From: Methylomusa anaerophila
GTDB lineage: Bacteria; Bacillota; Negativicutes; Sporomusales; Sporomusaceae
Direction: 5' to 3'
Assembly: GCF_003966895.1 (NCBI RefSeq)
Contig: NZ_AP018449.1
Location: 875,424 to 939,423 of the forward strand
DNA length: 64,000 nt
Part shown: positions 11,697 to 20,754 of the stretch, in pieces
How positions within the stretch are numbered: position 1 is the first letter of the stretch
Layout: each line of letters opens with the position of its first letter
The notes under the pieces: model-generated
What the model was told of the DNA's origin: nothing
Databases searched by the model: none
The model's input: only the letters and a program-made list of their open reading frames with translations
Translations under genes and position numbers: made by a program

Positions 11697-11840
11697 AATA
11701 GTTAGCTCCTTTCATATTTAACATCTATTAACATCTGGCTATCACGCGGGTCACAGACCAAGGAGGCAATAACATCACGGTTTTTAGGCCCCATTGCCCA
11801 CTATATATAGTATCATATCATACTATAATTTGGATGGTAG

Positions 11841-12770
11841 GTGATTCTCATCTTATACTTTCAATACAAGATTGAGGATTTAGAAGGTCTTTGTAATCAA
11901 CTAATGGCAATTTTCAGAACTATAGGCGAAGCACTGTTTTATTCTACGCAAAATCAATCTGTAGGTATCATTTTGAGCGATGTTCAAACCAGAACTTCAA
12001 TCGACTTTGATGCTTATCCATATTTTTCGAAAATAAGCATTGATTCCTATATTGATATAAATGACCTGACCACATTACTTGGCAATAGGAATATCTCAGT
12101 TAGACAATCACAAGAAGATATTGAAAATATGAATGAAATCCAGAATAATATCATCACTTGCAGACGCTTTCCCCAGCGGCATATGTTACCGGCTGAAAGC
12201 AGAGATACGGGTGCATTGATTGCCAAATCTTTTCCTTTTGCTAAAAAAATGTTAAAATTCGCTTATCATATTATTGGTTTAATGTCCTTTTATCCAAGAT
12301 GGAAAGCGATTCATTTAAGGATTGAAGGCGATTTAATGCAATTATCTGCTATCCGGGATGTAGGTTTAGAAACCTTTACTAAGAGTCAACTTCAACAAAC
12401 TATCGATATGATTTCAATTACTCCGAATTTGTCTGCCGTGTATATCGCTTCCGGAATTCAAGACGAAAAATATAATAATGCAGTTAATATTATAAGTAAA
12501 GAATTCCCTCACTTGGCAATAACAAGAAAAAAAGACATCTTAAAGGCTTCTCCTGCGATAAAGGAAGAGTTCGAAGCATTATGTTTGGAAGAACAGGCAT
12601 TAATAGATTGGTTAGTATGTGTAGGCGCTCCTTTTTTCGCCGGCCTGCATGCTTCGTCATTTGCTTACTTAGCAGGTTATATGCGTCATTATCGTGGATT
12701 TGATAAAGAAACAACCCATTTATATCCAGATTATCAACCGTGCTGGGATGCATGGTTTCCTCGTGTATGA
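11841..12770 (+). CDS. O-fucosyltransferase-like GT-B glycosyltransferase
   Basis: The 309-residue protein has two features of the GDP-fucose O-fucosyltransferase superfamily: an N-terminal EGLCNQLMAIFRTIGEAL, replacing the usual GG-x-NNQ loop, and KAIHLRIEGD, matching the H-x-R-x-x-D donor-binding motif. The C-terminal part (ALIDWLVCVGAPFFAGLHAS) resembles the fold's end. Start GTG 11841 lacks a strong ribosome-binding site and is uncertain. It lies beside the collagen glycosyltransferase genes, so modification of the collagen-like threonines is a reasonable guess. The next best reading is another GT-B transferase. Confidence 0.55.
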   Translation: MILILYFQYKIEDLEGLCNQLMAIFRTIGEALFYSTQNQSVGIILSDVQTRTSIDFDAYPYFSKISIDSYIDINDLTTLLGNRNISVRQSQEDIENMNEIQNNIITCRRFPQRHMLPAESRDTGALIAKSFPFAKKMLKFAYHIIGLMSFYPRWKAIHLRIEGDLMQLSAIRDVGLETFTKSQLQQTIDMISITPNLSAVYIASGIQDEKYNNAVNIISKEFPHLAITRKKDILKASPAIKEEFEALCLEEQALIDWLVCVGAPFFAGLHASSFAYLAGYMRHYRGFDKETTHLYPDYQPCWDAWFPRV

Positions 12771-12862
12771 ACCAGTCAACCTTTGTATATTAATTCACAT
12801 TGGCCTGATCAAACCTCGTATTGGACTTTCACTAACCAGTAAGCGTCCAGGCCGGGCCACAA

Positions 12863-12897
12863 CAAAAGCCTGCAACCCATGCAACAGTTGCAGGCTT
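12863..12897 (-). terminator. Terminator of the M24 peptidase gene
   Basis: AAGCCTGCAAC (12866-12876) and GTTGCAGGCTT (12887-12897) form an 11-bp perfect stem. On the minus strand it is followed by TTGTTGTGG, a short T-rich tail. Confidence 0.75.
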
Positions 12898-12915
12898 CTC
12901 GTTTCTCGGCCTCAG

Positions 12916-14112
12916 TCAATTTATAAGAAAGAAATCCCTGGGACAGGTTGTAATGGTTTCAATACCATTACCGTTTTCCCGAATCACGACGGTGTCTTCT
13001 ATGCCGATGACGCCGATCCCCGGCAGGGATACTTTTGGCTCTACCGCCACCACCATTCCTGTTTCCAAGGGAAAATTCATCTTTGGCGCCAAAAAAGGTG
13101 GTTCGTCCAATTCCAAGCCGACTCCGTGGCCGACAAACCGGACTTTTTCCGGACCGAGACCCATAAATTCAGTTTCGTAACCAGCGGCGGCAGCAGCCTG
13201 CAATGCCGTTTCATAAACAGCAGTCCATGAACAACCGGGTTTTAAGACAGCAAATACAGCTTCCTCCACTTTTAACATTGCCTGATAAGCCTTTAGGACA
13301 GGTTCCGCCGGCTCTCCCCAGGAAAACATTCTGGTTTGGTCAACATGATAACCTTCTATGTTAAACCCATAATCAAGGATTATGGGTTGATTTTTAACTA
13401 TCGCCCGGCAAGCGGCTCCATAAGGGACTGCTGCCGAAACCCCCACGCCGCCGCAGATTCCGTCAAACTTGGTGCCGGCTAAGCTATTCACGCCGCTGCT
13501 GCACACACCAAGCCCCATTTCAATCCCTTCACGGCGGCAACGGGTCAAACCGCAATGACCATTCAGACGAAAATAATATTCAATAGCCGCGCTTAATTCC
13601 AGTTCGGTCATACTTGGCCGGAAAGATTCCCGCACTATTTGCGGCAACTTGTTAAGAATAGCTCCCGCCTTAGCAAATATGGCAATCTCCGCCTTAGATT
13701 TCACCATTCTTAATTGCCGGATCTGCCAGGACAAATCGCAGATTGTCGCTGCCGGAAAAAGATCCTGCCAGCGTTCAACCGTGGAATATGCCGTGTTATC
13801 CAGAGCAAAACCGATTCGTTTGGCATGGGGTAAACCATTCCGTTGAATTATCTGAGCCAAATCGTTAGTGCCGCGAAATTCCTCCAAATGAAAACCGACC
13901 ACTTCCTCTCTAATCCTTTGCAAAGCTTTCCGGGCTAATACGAACTGCTTGCCTTTAGCCGGAATCACCGCATACAAAGGCTGCACCGAACCGGTGTAGT
14001 AATATAAGTCGGTATTCTGATTCAACACCAGCAAGTCTACGCTATTTGCTGCCAGGACCTGGCGCAATCTGCCAACCCGCGTTTCATATTCCTGCATCTC
14101 AAAATCCGCCAT
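12916..14112 (-). CDS. M24-family Xaa-Pro aminopeptidase-like protein
   Basis: The 398-residue protein has the creatinase/prolidase N-domain and a pita-bread C-domain with all five dinuclear-metal ligands recognisable: Asp in ILDYGFN, Asp in HVDQTRMF, His in FVGHGVGLELDEPP, Glu in VAVEPKVS and Glu in GIEDTVV. It should cleave peptides with Pro at position 2 in the cytoplasm, or act as a related dipeptidase. ATG 14112 is preferred because TTAGGAGT lies about 9 nt upstream; an in-frame ATG at 14145 has no such site. Confidence 0.85.
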   Translation of the reverse strand: MADFEMQEYETRVGRLRQVLAANSVDLLVLNQNTDLYYYTGSVQPLYAVIPAKGKQFVLARKALQRIREEVVGFHLEEFRGTNDLAQIIQRNGLPHAKRIGFALDNTAYSTVERWQDLFPAATICDLSWQIRQLRMVKSKAEIAIFAKAGAILNKLPQIVRESFRPSMTELELSAAIEYYFRLNGHCGLTRCRREGIEMGLGVCSSGVNSLAGTKFDGICGGVGVSAAVPYGAACRAIVKNQPIILDYGFNIEGYHVDQTRMFSWGEPAEPVLKAYQAMLKVEEAVFAVLKPGCSWTAVYETALQAAAAAGYETEFMGLGPEKVRFVGHGVGLELDEPPFLAPKMNFPLETGMVVAVEPKVSLPGIGVIGIEDTVVIRENGNGIETITTCPRDFFLIN

Positions 14113-14276
14113 TGCAAAATTACTCCTAACTGCTCTCATAGGCAAAATTTAAATATAAATGCTTTCCGTTTATTCTACATGATTGTTTTATATCCCTCTA
14201 TTTATTGGCAAAATATAATTTCCGCCTTTATTCAAATACTAGGTTACGCTGTAATCAAACTGGAATTAATTGCCAA

Positions 14277-14313
14277 GAAAGCCGGCCCCCTATTCCCCAG
14301 GGGGCCGGCTTTC
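14277..14313 (-). terminator. Terminator overlapping the histidine kinase stop
   Basis: GAAAGCCGGCCCCCT (14277-14291) and AGGGGGCCGGCTTTC (14299-14313) form a perfect 15-bp stem that contains the last codons of the kinase gene. The T-tail on the minus strand is weak (TTGGCAATTAATT). Confidence 0.75.
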
Positions 14314-16071
14314 TGCTTCACTTATATCGGATATATCTGAAAAAGTTAGAAAAAAAGTTGTGCCTTCAGGGCCTGTATCAAAAGTTAATTTAGCATGATT
14401 CCGGGAGGCTATGGCAAAGCAAACCGACAGCCCCAATCCGGTTCCCGTTTCCTTAGTTGTCACGAAGGGGGTTCCAATTTGGTTGATAATATGCGCCGGA
14501 ATGCCAGGGCCTTGATCACTGACGGACAAAATAACATGCCGGTTTTCCTGCCAAGTCCGGATGGTCAGTATGTTTCCCCGCCCCGTCATAGCCTCTAAAC
14601 CATTCTTGGCCAAATTAAGGATGAGTTGCCGTATTTCCTTTTCATCCATTACCAACTCAGGAGCAGAACCGGCTTCGAATACTATATCGTGGCCTTTAAG
14701 TAATGCTTCGGACTGAAGCAGAGGATAGATACTATTGACTATATCATTGATATTAAATAGGGTGGCTTGAATATGCTTGTTTTTGGCTAATGACAAAAAT
14801 TCGGTAATAATGGAATTGGCTCTATCCAGTTCATCGATCATTATTTCTATCGATGAGACATATCGGGAGAGATCTGGTTTTCCTTTCATAAATTGAAGAT
14901 AGCCGCGCACCGTTGTCATCGGATTACGAATTTCATGGCTAATACTGGCAGCCATTTCGCCAACCAAATTAAGGCGATCCAAGCGGGCCATTTCCTTTTC
15001 ATAGCGTTTCATTTCGGTAATATCAACTAGCGTTAGAACCAGATGCGGTTCGCCGTTTCTTTCAATCGGCTGCCAACTGCTCAGCGCCATTCGTTCTTCG
15101 CCCGACTTTTGGAAAAAGCGTAGACTTTGTGACTTCTCGGCAACCTTTTGGACTGATGCGAGAAAATTTAAGTATTCTGCCTGGCCCATAGCCCGCTCCA
15201 TTCCAAGTTCAACAACCGTCCGTCCTATTGCTTCCTCACGGTAAAACCCGGTTAGGCGTTCCCAGGCCTCATTCACATCAGCCAAAGTCCCGTCAGAGCT
15301 TCGAATAATGGCAATAGCCCCTACATTATTCATGAACAGCGTATGAAACTCCGCTAACGCCTGGAGTTTCTCCCGCTGTGCTTTGCGTTGCTCTTCCACA
15401 TCGTAGTAGATTCCTATGGCGCCGGTGATTTCGTCGGTTATTGCATCACGGATAGCAATAGCGCTTGCCAGCCATTCCCGCTTCTCTATAACCGCGAACT
15501 CCCCGTTAATGACTTCACCGCGTAACGCCCGGACAAGGATAGACCGTTCATAGTCTATACCAATTTTGTCTGTGATAAAATGGAGAGGCTGTCCGATAAA
15601 TTCCTTGAGCTCATACTTGCCCATACCGATTAACTCACTAACATAGGTAATGACCGCATCGCGGTCAACGACAACAATAGCTGCCGGAGACTTCTCAATG
15701 ATGCGGCGGAGTATGGACTCCTTCTGGCTAATTTCTTTTTCCGCTTTTTTTAGATCGGTAATATCTTTAGTATCTTTAGTACTCTTAGTACCCTTAGTAT
15801 CTTTGGTATCTTTAATATAGTTGGCAGTAACATTGTAAAGTTTTAACAGCGGCTTATTTGGCCACAAGGAAAGTGTGAAGGCAACAAGGCCCAGTGCGAA
15901 AACAAATATCCATAGCGCTGTGCCTTGTTCTATAGCAAAAACTTCAGCCTTTACAGCATTGGAAGACCCATCTCTTAAAACATGGTTGCTGAGGTAATAA
16001 TTTGCACTGATTGCAATGGATGATACCACAAATAATATCAGTATGATCTCCATCTGAAGTCTTTTAAACAT
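14290..16071 (-). CDS. PAS-domain sensor histidine kinase
   Basis: The 593-residue protein has two membrane segments (MEIILILFVVSSIAIS; LWIFVFALGLVAFTLSL), a Lys-Asp-Thr repeat linker (KDTKDTKGTKSTKDTKD), two PAS domains (IIEKSPAAIVVVDRD; FHTLFMNNVGAIAIIR), a HisKA phosphoacceptor (SISHEIRNPMTTVRGYLQ) and an HATPase domain with N, G1 and G2 boxes (NLAKNGLEAM, VSDQGPGIP, GTGLGLSVCF). It resembles the KinA/AtoS-type kinases of spore formers; no response regulator is adjacent. ATG 16071 follows GGGAGAA at 7 nt; the frame extends back to 16209, but that part is riboswitch sequence. Expression is probably gated by the riboswitch and terminator upstream. Confidence 0.88.
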   Translation of the reverse strand: MFKRLQMEIILILFVVSSIAISANYYLSNHVLRDGSSNAVKAEVFAIEQGTALWIFVFALGLVAFTLSLWPNKPLLKLYNVTANYIKDTKDTKGTKSTKDTKDITDLKKAEKEISQKESILRRIIEKSPAAIVVVDRDAVITYVSELIGMGKYELKEFIGQPLHFITDKIGIDYERSILVRALRGEVINGEFAVIEKREWLASAIAIRDAITDEITGAIGIYYDVEEQRKAQREKLQALAEFHTLFMNNVGAIAIIRSSDGTLADVNEAWERLTGFYREEAIGRTVVELGMERAMGQAEYLNFLASVQKVAEKSQSLRFFQKSGEERMALSSWQPIERNGEPHLVLTLVDITEMKRYEKEMARLDRLNLVGEMAASISHEIRNPMTTVRGYLQFMKGKPDLSRYVSSIEIMIDELDRANSIITEFLSLAKNKHIQATLFNINDIVNSIYPLLQSEALLKGHDIVFEAGSAPELVMDEKEIRQLILNLAKNGLEAMTGRGNILTIRTWQENRHVILSVSDQGPGIPAHIINQIGTPFVTTKETGTGLGLSVCFAIASRNHAKLTFDTGPEGTTFFLTFSDISDISEAESRPPGE

Positions 16072-16125
16072 CTCATTTCTCCCATCCATACCAAAACCAA
16101 GTAAGGGCTGAAAGAACGTCTTTAT

Positions 16126-16153
16126 AAAAAAACCAGACAAAAAGGCCTGGTTT
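16126..16153 (-). terminator. Riboswitch-associated intrinsic terminator
   Basis: On the minus strand AAACCAG, loop GCCTTTTTGT, CTGGTTT, then TTTT. It lies directly downstream of the c-di-GMP aptamer and ~55 nt before the kinase start, so it can stop transcription before the gene. Confidence 0.8.
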
Positions 16154-16167
16154 ACTTTTTTCCGGAA

Positions 16168-16243
16168 GGCAACCTGGCAGTCATAGACATAATCAACCCT
16201 TAGACCCATGGCTTTGCGTCCTTTTTTTTCAAAAAGTTTGCCA
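16168..16243 (-). promoter_or_regulatory. c-di-GMP-I (GEMM-I) riboswitch aptamer
   Basis: Minus strand reads GGCAAACTTTTTGAAAAAA then GGACGCAAAGCCATGGGTCT, and ends GACTGCCAGGTTGCC. This matches the GEMM-I consensus: GGCAA pairs with the final TTGCC; CTTTTT/AAAAAG is capped by a GAAA tetraloop; the GGACGCAAAGCC joining segment is intact; and the GCC-x-GG second stem is present. A terminator follows, so ligand binding is expected to switch transcription of the histidine kinase. c-di-GMP is the ligand known for this class; the direction (on or off) is not determined here. Confidence 0.9.
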
Positions 16244-16625
16244 AATATGTTATTTTCTCAATTTATTAAATTTTAACACAATTGTAAGATTTCGTCCAGT
16301 TTAGATTTTAGCAGACAAGACAAAGGTCGTGGCAGATCGAGTTGTACTTGCGGCGTACTATGCAATCATAGGCAAAAATAAAATTAGTAATTTCTGGATA
16401 TTTTCTTCATAATATAATTATGTTCCTGATATAATTATGTTCCTGCAACAATTTTACATAGCCTAAATAAAAATTTTAAAACAAAGATTTGGGGATTGTA
16501 GAATTTTGTGACATACTCCCGCCGCCTATGCTAACGCTTAGAGGCGGGGCTTCTTGGGACGTACCAGCTAACGCCGGTATAATTACCAAGTTATCCCCGT
16601 TTGCCCAACGGTTCTATATTTTTGA

Positions 16626-17750
16626 TTAGGCTATATTGAGTATACGGCAACCTTCATTTTTGATATTGATGGCAGCATTGATGTCACGGTCTAATTCTGC
16701 TCCACAATGGCTACAAGTCCAAGCTCTGTCCGCTAATGTCAGCTCTTTGTTTTCATTGCCACAAAAGCTGCACTTCTTACTGGACGGAAACCATTTGTCG
16801 ATAACGACTAACTGCTTTCCTTGTTCTGCAAGTTTGTACGTCAGAAATGTTTTGAGCATTCCGAAGCCATTATCATTTGTGGATTTTGCCAGATTTAGGC
16901 TTTGCGCCATACCTCGCATATTTAACTCTTCGATTGCAATTGCTGTATAGACATTGGCTATCTGTCTGGACAGCTTGTGCAAGAAGTCTTTACGCTGATT
17001 GGCTACTTTCTCATGCAATTTGGCTACCTTGCGGCGTTGTTTCTCGCGGTTTTTACCCTCTTTCTTCCGCTTGGACAATTTACGCTGTGCTTTCCTTAGT
17101 TTTTCCTCTGCCTTACGGTAGAACTTTGGATAATCAGCATTGTTCGCTTGGCTATCGACAAACAATGATTTTGAAGAATAATCCAGACCTAACACAGTTT
17201 CCGGTTTTGGCGTAACAGGTTTTATCTTAGTTTCGTATTCTACCAAAATGGCTATATAATATTTGCCTGTAGGTGTTTTGCTTATTGTTGCAGACTTTAT
17301 GGCTGCTTGTAGCGGCATTTGCCGATGGAGTTTAATTCTTACATCTTTTAGTTTTGGCAATCGGATTGTTTTATTATCAACAAGCCGGATTGTTCCACCT
17401 TGATTATTGGTAGTATAGGACTTTCTACTGTGGTGCTTGCTTTTGAATTTTGGAAAACCTATGATTTTATCGCGAAAGAAATTCTTATAAGCTGTTTGCA
17501 GGTTGAGTTGGGCATTAGCAAGTGCCAAACTGTCTACTTCTTTAAGCCACTCAAATTCTTTTTTGAAGTCGGCAGGAAGCAAGTATTTTTGCGCTTTTAG
17601 TGCTTCTTTATCGTCCTTGAATTGTTCATATATTTCTTTGCGGTTAGCCAGCATTTTGTTATAGACAAAGCGCACGCAGCCGAATGTTTTATTAATAAGA
17701 TTCTTCTGTTCCGGGTCAGGATATAGGCGGTACTTGTAAGCCTTGTTCAT
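16626..17750 (-). CDS. tnpB: TnpB, IS200/IS605 RNA-guided nuclease
   Basis: The 374-residue protein starts MNKAYKYRLYPDPEQ, has the RuvC-like aspartate in VLGLDYSSKSLF, the glutamate in IAIEELNMRGMA, the C-terminal aspartate in LDRDINAAINI, and a four-cysteine zinc ribbon (CSFCGNE...CSHCG). All catalytic positions are present, so it is probably active. TnpB proteins cut DNA next to a transposon-adjacent motif, guided by an RNA transcribed from the 3' end of the gene and the right end. That RNA would lie at about 16500-16750 on this strand. Confidence 0.92.
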   Translation of the reverse strand: MNKAYKYRLYPDPEQKNLINKTFGCVRFVYNKMLANRKEIYEQFKDDKEALKAQKYLLPADFKKEFEWLKEVDSLALANAQLNLQTAYKNFFRDKIIGFPKFKSKHHSRKSYTTNNQGGTIRLVDNKTIRLPKLKDVRIKLHRQMPLQAAIKSATISKTPTGKYYIAILVEYETKIKPVTPKPETVLGLDYSSKSLFVDSQANNADYPKFYRKAEEKLRKAQRKLSKRKKEGKNREKQRRKVAKLHEKVANQRKDFLHKLSRQIANVYTAIAIEELNMRGMAQSLNLAKSTNDNGFGMLKTFLTYKLAEQGKQLVVIDKWFPSSKKCSFCGNENKELTLADRAWTCSHCGAELDRDINAAINIKNEGCRILNIA

Positions 17751-18163
17751 ATCTTTTCCCCTTGGCTTTCAATATAATGTTTGACGACTTCGATTGGCGC
17801 ACCGCCTGTAGTTAGCATACAAAAGCTTCTTGACCAGAAATATTCTTTGCATAGGTATTTTTTGATAACAGGATATTCTTTTTTGATAAGACGGGAAGAT
17901 GCACTTTTGTAGGCATTGATGAATTTGGATAATTCGCTGTTGGGCTGTGCCTTGAACAAAATATGTACATGGTCTTCCTCATGATTCCACTCTTGCAAAG
18001 CGATGTTGTATTTTGGTGCAATATACTCAAATATTTCTTTGAGCCGTGCAGAGTTTGTATCATCAATCACTTTTCGGCGATATTTTATAACCAAAACGAG
18101 GTGGTAGTACATCAAGAATACTGAATGATTGTTATTATCTAATTCCATGGGATTCACCGCCAT
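17747..18163 (-). CDS. tnpA: TnpA, IS200/IS605 Y1 transposase
   Basis: The 138-residue protein has the HUH motif in EEDHVHILF and the single catalytic tyrosine in VVKHYIESQG, the two parts of a Y1 single-strand transposase. Length is normal for the family. It overlaps tnpB by 4 nt. The enzyme would move the element by excising one strand at the terminal hairpins. Confidence 0.92.
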   Translation of the reverse strand: MAVNPMELDNNNHSVFLMYYHLVLVIKYRRKVIDDTNSARLKEIFEYIAPKYNIALQEWNHEEDHVHILFKAQPNSELSKFINAYKSASSRLIKKEYPVIKKYLCKEYFWSRSFCMLTTGGAPIEVVKHYIESQGEKI

Positions 18164-18320
18164 ATATATCTATACTACTGATTATATCATGACGATTATT
18201 GTATAACAATACAAAAAACGAGAGGCGGCAATTCATCCCCCATCTTCGCTCTCGCTATCGCGAGCAAGGAAAGCTAAGAGGGGGGACTTCTTGGCGCACG
18301 TGGTTAAATGGAGCGAATTT

Positions 18321-19106
18321 ATGGAAATATTGCACCGAAACATTGAAAGGATCTTAACAGCATATACCGGCCGCTGGGGAATGGTAATCGTAAATCAATC
18401 CACCGGGGCCAGATTGGAACTAAACCCGGAAATGGTGTTTCCCGCCGCCAGCATGATAAAAGTTCCCATCATGTACGAAATTATGCGTCAGGCTGCCGCC
18501 GGTACCATTTCGTTGGATGATTCCCTAACTGTAACCAGTTGTTTCCGAACAGGCGGCGCCGGTATTCTAAAAGAGTTGCGCCCGGGTCTGACGCTGACTG
18601 TGCGGGAGCTTGTCACGCTGATGATTATCCTCAGCGACAATACAGCTACCAATATGCTGATTGACCTCGCCGGTATGGAGGCAATAAACAAAACGATAAC
18701 CGGTCTTGGTTTAAAGTCAACGGTGCTGCGACGCCGGATGATGGATTTTGACGCAGCCCTGGCCGGCAAAGAGAACTATACCTCGGCAGCAGATTTGGCG
18801 CTCATGTTTGCAAATATTTATCATAGCCGGGGACTGCCGGAATCTTACGGCGCGCTGATGATGGATATCCTGACCCGGCAACAAATCCGGGATAAGCTAC
18901 CCTTTTACCTGCCCGCCAAAACGGTAATGGCTCACAAAACGGGAACTTTGACAGGAGTGGAGCATGATGCCGGCATACTTTTTTTGCCGGGCGGTCCATA
19001 TATAATTTGCGTTCTGACCGGCGACCTTGCAGCCAATCAGCAGGGAATTCAGCTGGTAGCCTCTATTGGCAAAGTTATCTATGAATATTTTCACAAGGAG
19101 AAATAA
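18321..19106 (+). CDS. Class A beta-lactamase-like serine hydrolase
   Basis: The 261-residue protein carries the three boxes of the penicillin-recognising fold: S44-M-I-K47, S105-D-N107 and K206-T-G. The omega-loop glutamate of true class A enzymes is not clear; E151 in GKENYTSAAD is the only candidate. No signal peptide is visible. It could be a beta-lactamase-like peptidase, and antibiotic hydrolysis is not established. ATG 18321 is chosen (GGAG 8 nt upstream); TTG 18291 lies in the IS end. The following lipoprotein gene starts 12 nt on, so they form an operon. The inserted IS ends just upstream and may supply or disrupt the promoter. Confidence 0.75.
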   Translation: MEILHRNIERILTAYTGRWGMVIVNQSTGARLELNPEMVFPAASMIKVPIMYEIMRQAAAGTISLDDSLTVTSCFRTGGAGILKELRPGLTLTVRELVTLMIILSDNTATNMLIDLAGMEAINKTITGLGLKSTVLRRRMMDFDAALAGKENYTSAADLALMFANIYHSRGLPESYGALMMDILTRQQIRDKLPFYLPAKTVMAHKTGTLTGVEHDAGILFLPGGPYIICVLTGDLAANQQGIQLVASIGKVIYEYFHKEK

Positions 19107-19118
19107 GGAGGAATCATG

Positions 19119-20720
19119 ATGCGGTACAAAAAAATCCTGGCGGCAATGCTGGCGGCGGCAATGCTGGCGATATTGGCGGCAGGCTGCGGAAAATCCGGCA
19201 ATATCAATGGAGGTCAGGTATTTCGTTATGCCTTGGAAGCAGAACCGGCAACGCTGGATCCGGCCAATTCCACAGCCATTCCGGAATCCCTGGTAGAGGC
19301 GCAGGTTTTTGAAGGCTTGACCCGGCTGGATGCAAGGGATCAGGCCATCCCGGGCGTAGCGGAAAAATGGGACGTATCCCCCGATGGGATAAAATACGTC
19401 TTCTATCTGCGGCCAAATGCCAAATGGTCCAATGGCGAGCCGGTCACCGCTCAAGACTTTGAGTTTGCCTGGAAACGGGTATTAAATCCTGATATTGCTT
19501 CCGAGAATGCGTATATGTTATACCCGTTAAAAAATGGTCAAGCTTATAACGAGAAAAAAGCAACGGCGGATCAGGTAGGAGTAAAGGCTTTAAATGAGCA
19601 TACGCTGGAAGTAACGTTGGAAAAACCTACGCCATACTTCTTAAGCCTGGCGGCATTTCATGCCTTCTATCCCGTTAACCGGCAGACAGTAACAGCCAAC
19701 GCCGCTAAATGGGCGACCGATGTCCGGACTTTGATCGGCAACGGCCCGTTCAAAATCACCGCTTGGGTTCACAACGGAAAAATTGAATTTGAAAAAAACA
19801 ATCAATACTGGGATGCAGTTCTCGTTAAACTGCCGAAAATGGAATGGCCGATCAGTGATTCTCAGACCACCCGGCTGGCGCTCTTTGAGAACAATCAAGT
19901 CGATATGATGGTGGAACCGCCTGCAGTAGAACACGATCGGCTTACCCAAGCCGCACTGCTGAAAATTTCGCCCTATCTCGGCACATACTACTATGTATTT
20001 AATACCAGCAAGGCGCCGTTTGACGATCCAAAAGTCCGCAAGGCATTTGCGGCGGCGATTAACCGTGACGCGCTGGTGAAAAACATAGTCAAAGGCGGTA
20101 AACAACCGGCTTATGCCTGGGTGGCTCCCGGTCTGGTAAATCCTGCTTCCGGCAGGGACTTTCGGGAAGAAGCCGGCAATTATGCCGTAGAAGATACAGC
20201 GCTGGCGAAAAAATTGTTGGCCGAAGCCGGCTATGCCGATGGCCAAGGACTGCCGCCCATCACCCTTCTGTTCAATACCAGCGAAATACATAAATCCATT
20301 GCCGAAGCCATTCAGGAAATGTGGAAAAAAAACCTGGGTGTAGCCGTTAATCTAACCAATCAGGAGGCCAAAGTGTTTTTAGCCTCGCGGGCACAAGGTG
20401 AATTCCAGATTGCCCGGGCCTCGTGGGTCGGGGACTATGCCGATCCAATGACATTCATGGATGTATTTAAAGACCCCAACAATGACGCGAAATATAGCAA
20501 TCCGGCCTATAATCTCCTGGTGGAGCAGGCTCAAGCCGGCAATGACCAAAAAGTCCGAATGCAGGCCATGCATGATGCGGAAAAAATTCTCTTTGATGAT
20601 GCGGTGATTATTCCTATTTATTATAATACGCTGCCTTATCTTTCCCGCCCGTATGTTAAAGGCTATTTCTGGTCGGCACTTGGAATTGCCGACTTCAAGA
20701 CGGCATATATAGAAAAGTAG
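19119..20720 (+). CDS. Oligopeptide ABC transporter substrate-binding lipoprotein (OppA-like)
   Basis: About 533 residues. N-terminus MRYKKILAAMLAAAMLAILAAGCGKS is a lipoprotein signal with lipobox LAAGC. The body is family SBP_bac_5 (EPATLDPANSTAIPES, VVEAQVFEGLTR-like, TAQDFEFAWKRVLNP, FNTSKAPFDDPKVRKAF), the OppA/MppA type that binds peptides outside the membrane. AAGGAGG (19105-19111) overlaps the stop of the hydrolase gene; ATG 19119 has the better spacing and 19116 is possible. No permease or ATPase genes follow. Pairing with a penicillin-fold hydrolase suggests use of cell-wall peptides (inference). Confidence 0.88.
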   Translation: MRYKKILAAMLAAAMLAILAAGCGKSGNINGGQVFRYALEAEPATLDPANSTAIPESLVEAQVFEGLTRLDARDQAIPGVAEKWDVSPDGIKYVFYLRPNAKWSNGEPVTAQDFEFAWKRVLNPDIASENAYMLYPLKNGQAYNEKKATADQVGVKALNEHTLEVTLEKPTPYFLSLAAFHAFYPVNRQTVTANAAKWATDVRTLIGNGPFKITAWVHNGKIEFEKNNQYWDAVLVKLPKMEWPISDSQTTRLALFENNQVDMMVEPPAVEHDRLTQAALLKISPYLGTYYYVFNTSKAPFDDPKVRKAFAAAINRDALVKNIVKGGKQPAYAWVAPGLVNPASGRDFREEAGNYAVEDTALAKKLLAEAGYADGQGLPPITLLFNTSEIHKSIAEAIQEMWKKNLGVAVNLTNQEAKVFLASRAQGEFQIARASWVGDYADPMTFMDVFKDPNNDAKYSNPAYNLLVEQAQAGNDQKVRMQAMHDAEKILFDDAVIIPIYYNTLPYLSRPYVKGYFWSALGIADFKTAYIEK

Positions 20721-20754
20721 TTACTATTCACATTAAGTAGGGAACTGCTTATAA

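Larger units (their letters stand above)
16505..18290 (-). mobile_element. IS200/IS605-family insertion sequence
   Basis: Complete element with tnpA and tnpB in tandem, overlapping by 4 nt. The right end near 16512-16552 carries an imperfect hairpin (CCGCCGCCTA against TAGAGGCGGGG) followed by AGTATGTCAC on the minus strand, typical of this family. The left side, 18164-18290, holds hairpin-forming GC-rich sequence. Exact ends are uncertain because the family makes no target duplication and has no inverted repeats. Confidence 0.8.

Noticed and set aside
12694-13230. 178-codon plus-strand frame
   Set aside because: Antisense to the M24 peptidase end and running over its terminator; no coding likeness.
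16072-16209. N-terminal extension of the histidine kinase
   Set aside because: This DNA is the riboswitch and its terminator.
19641-20291. 216-codon minus-strand frame
   Set aside because: Antisense shadow of the peptide-binding lipoprotein.
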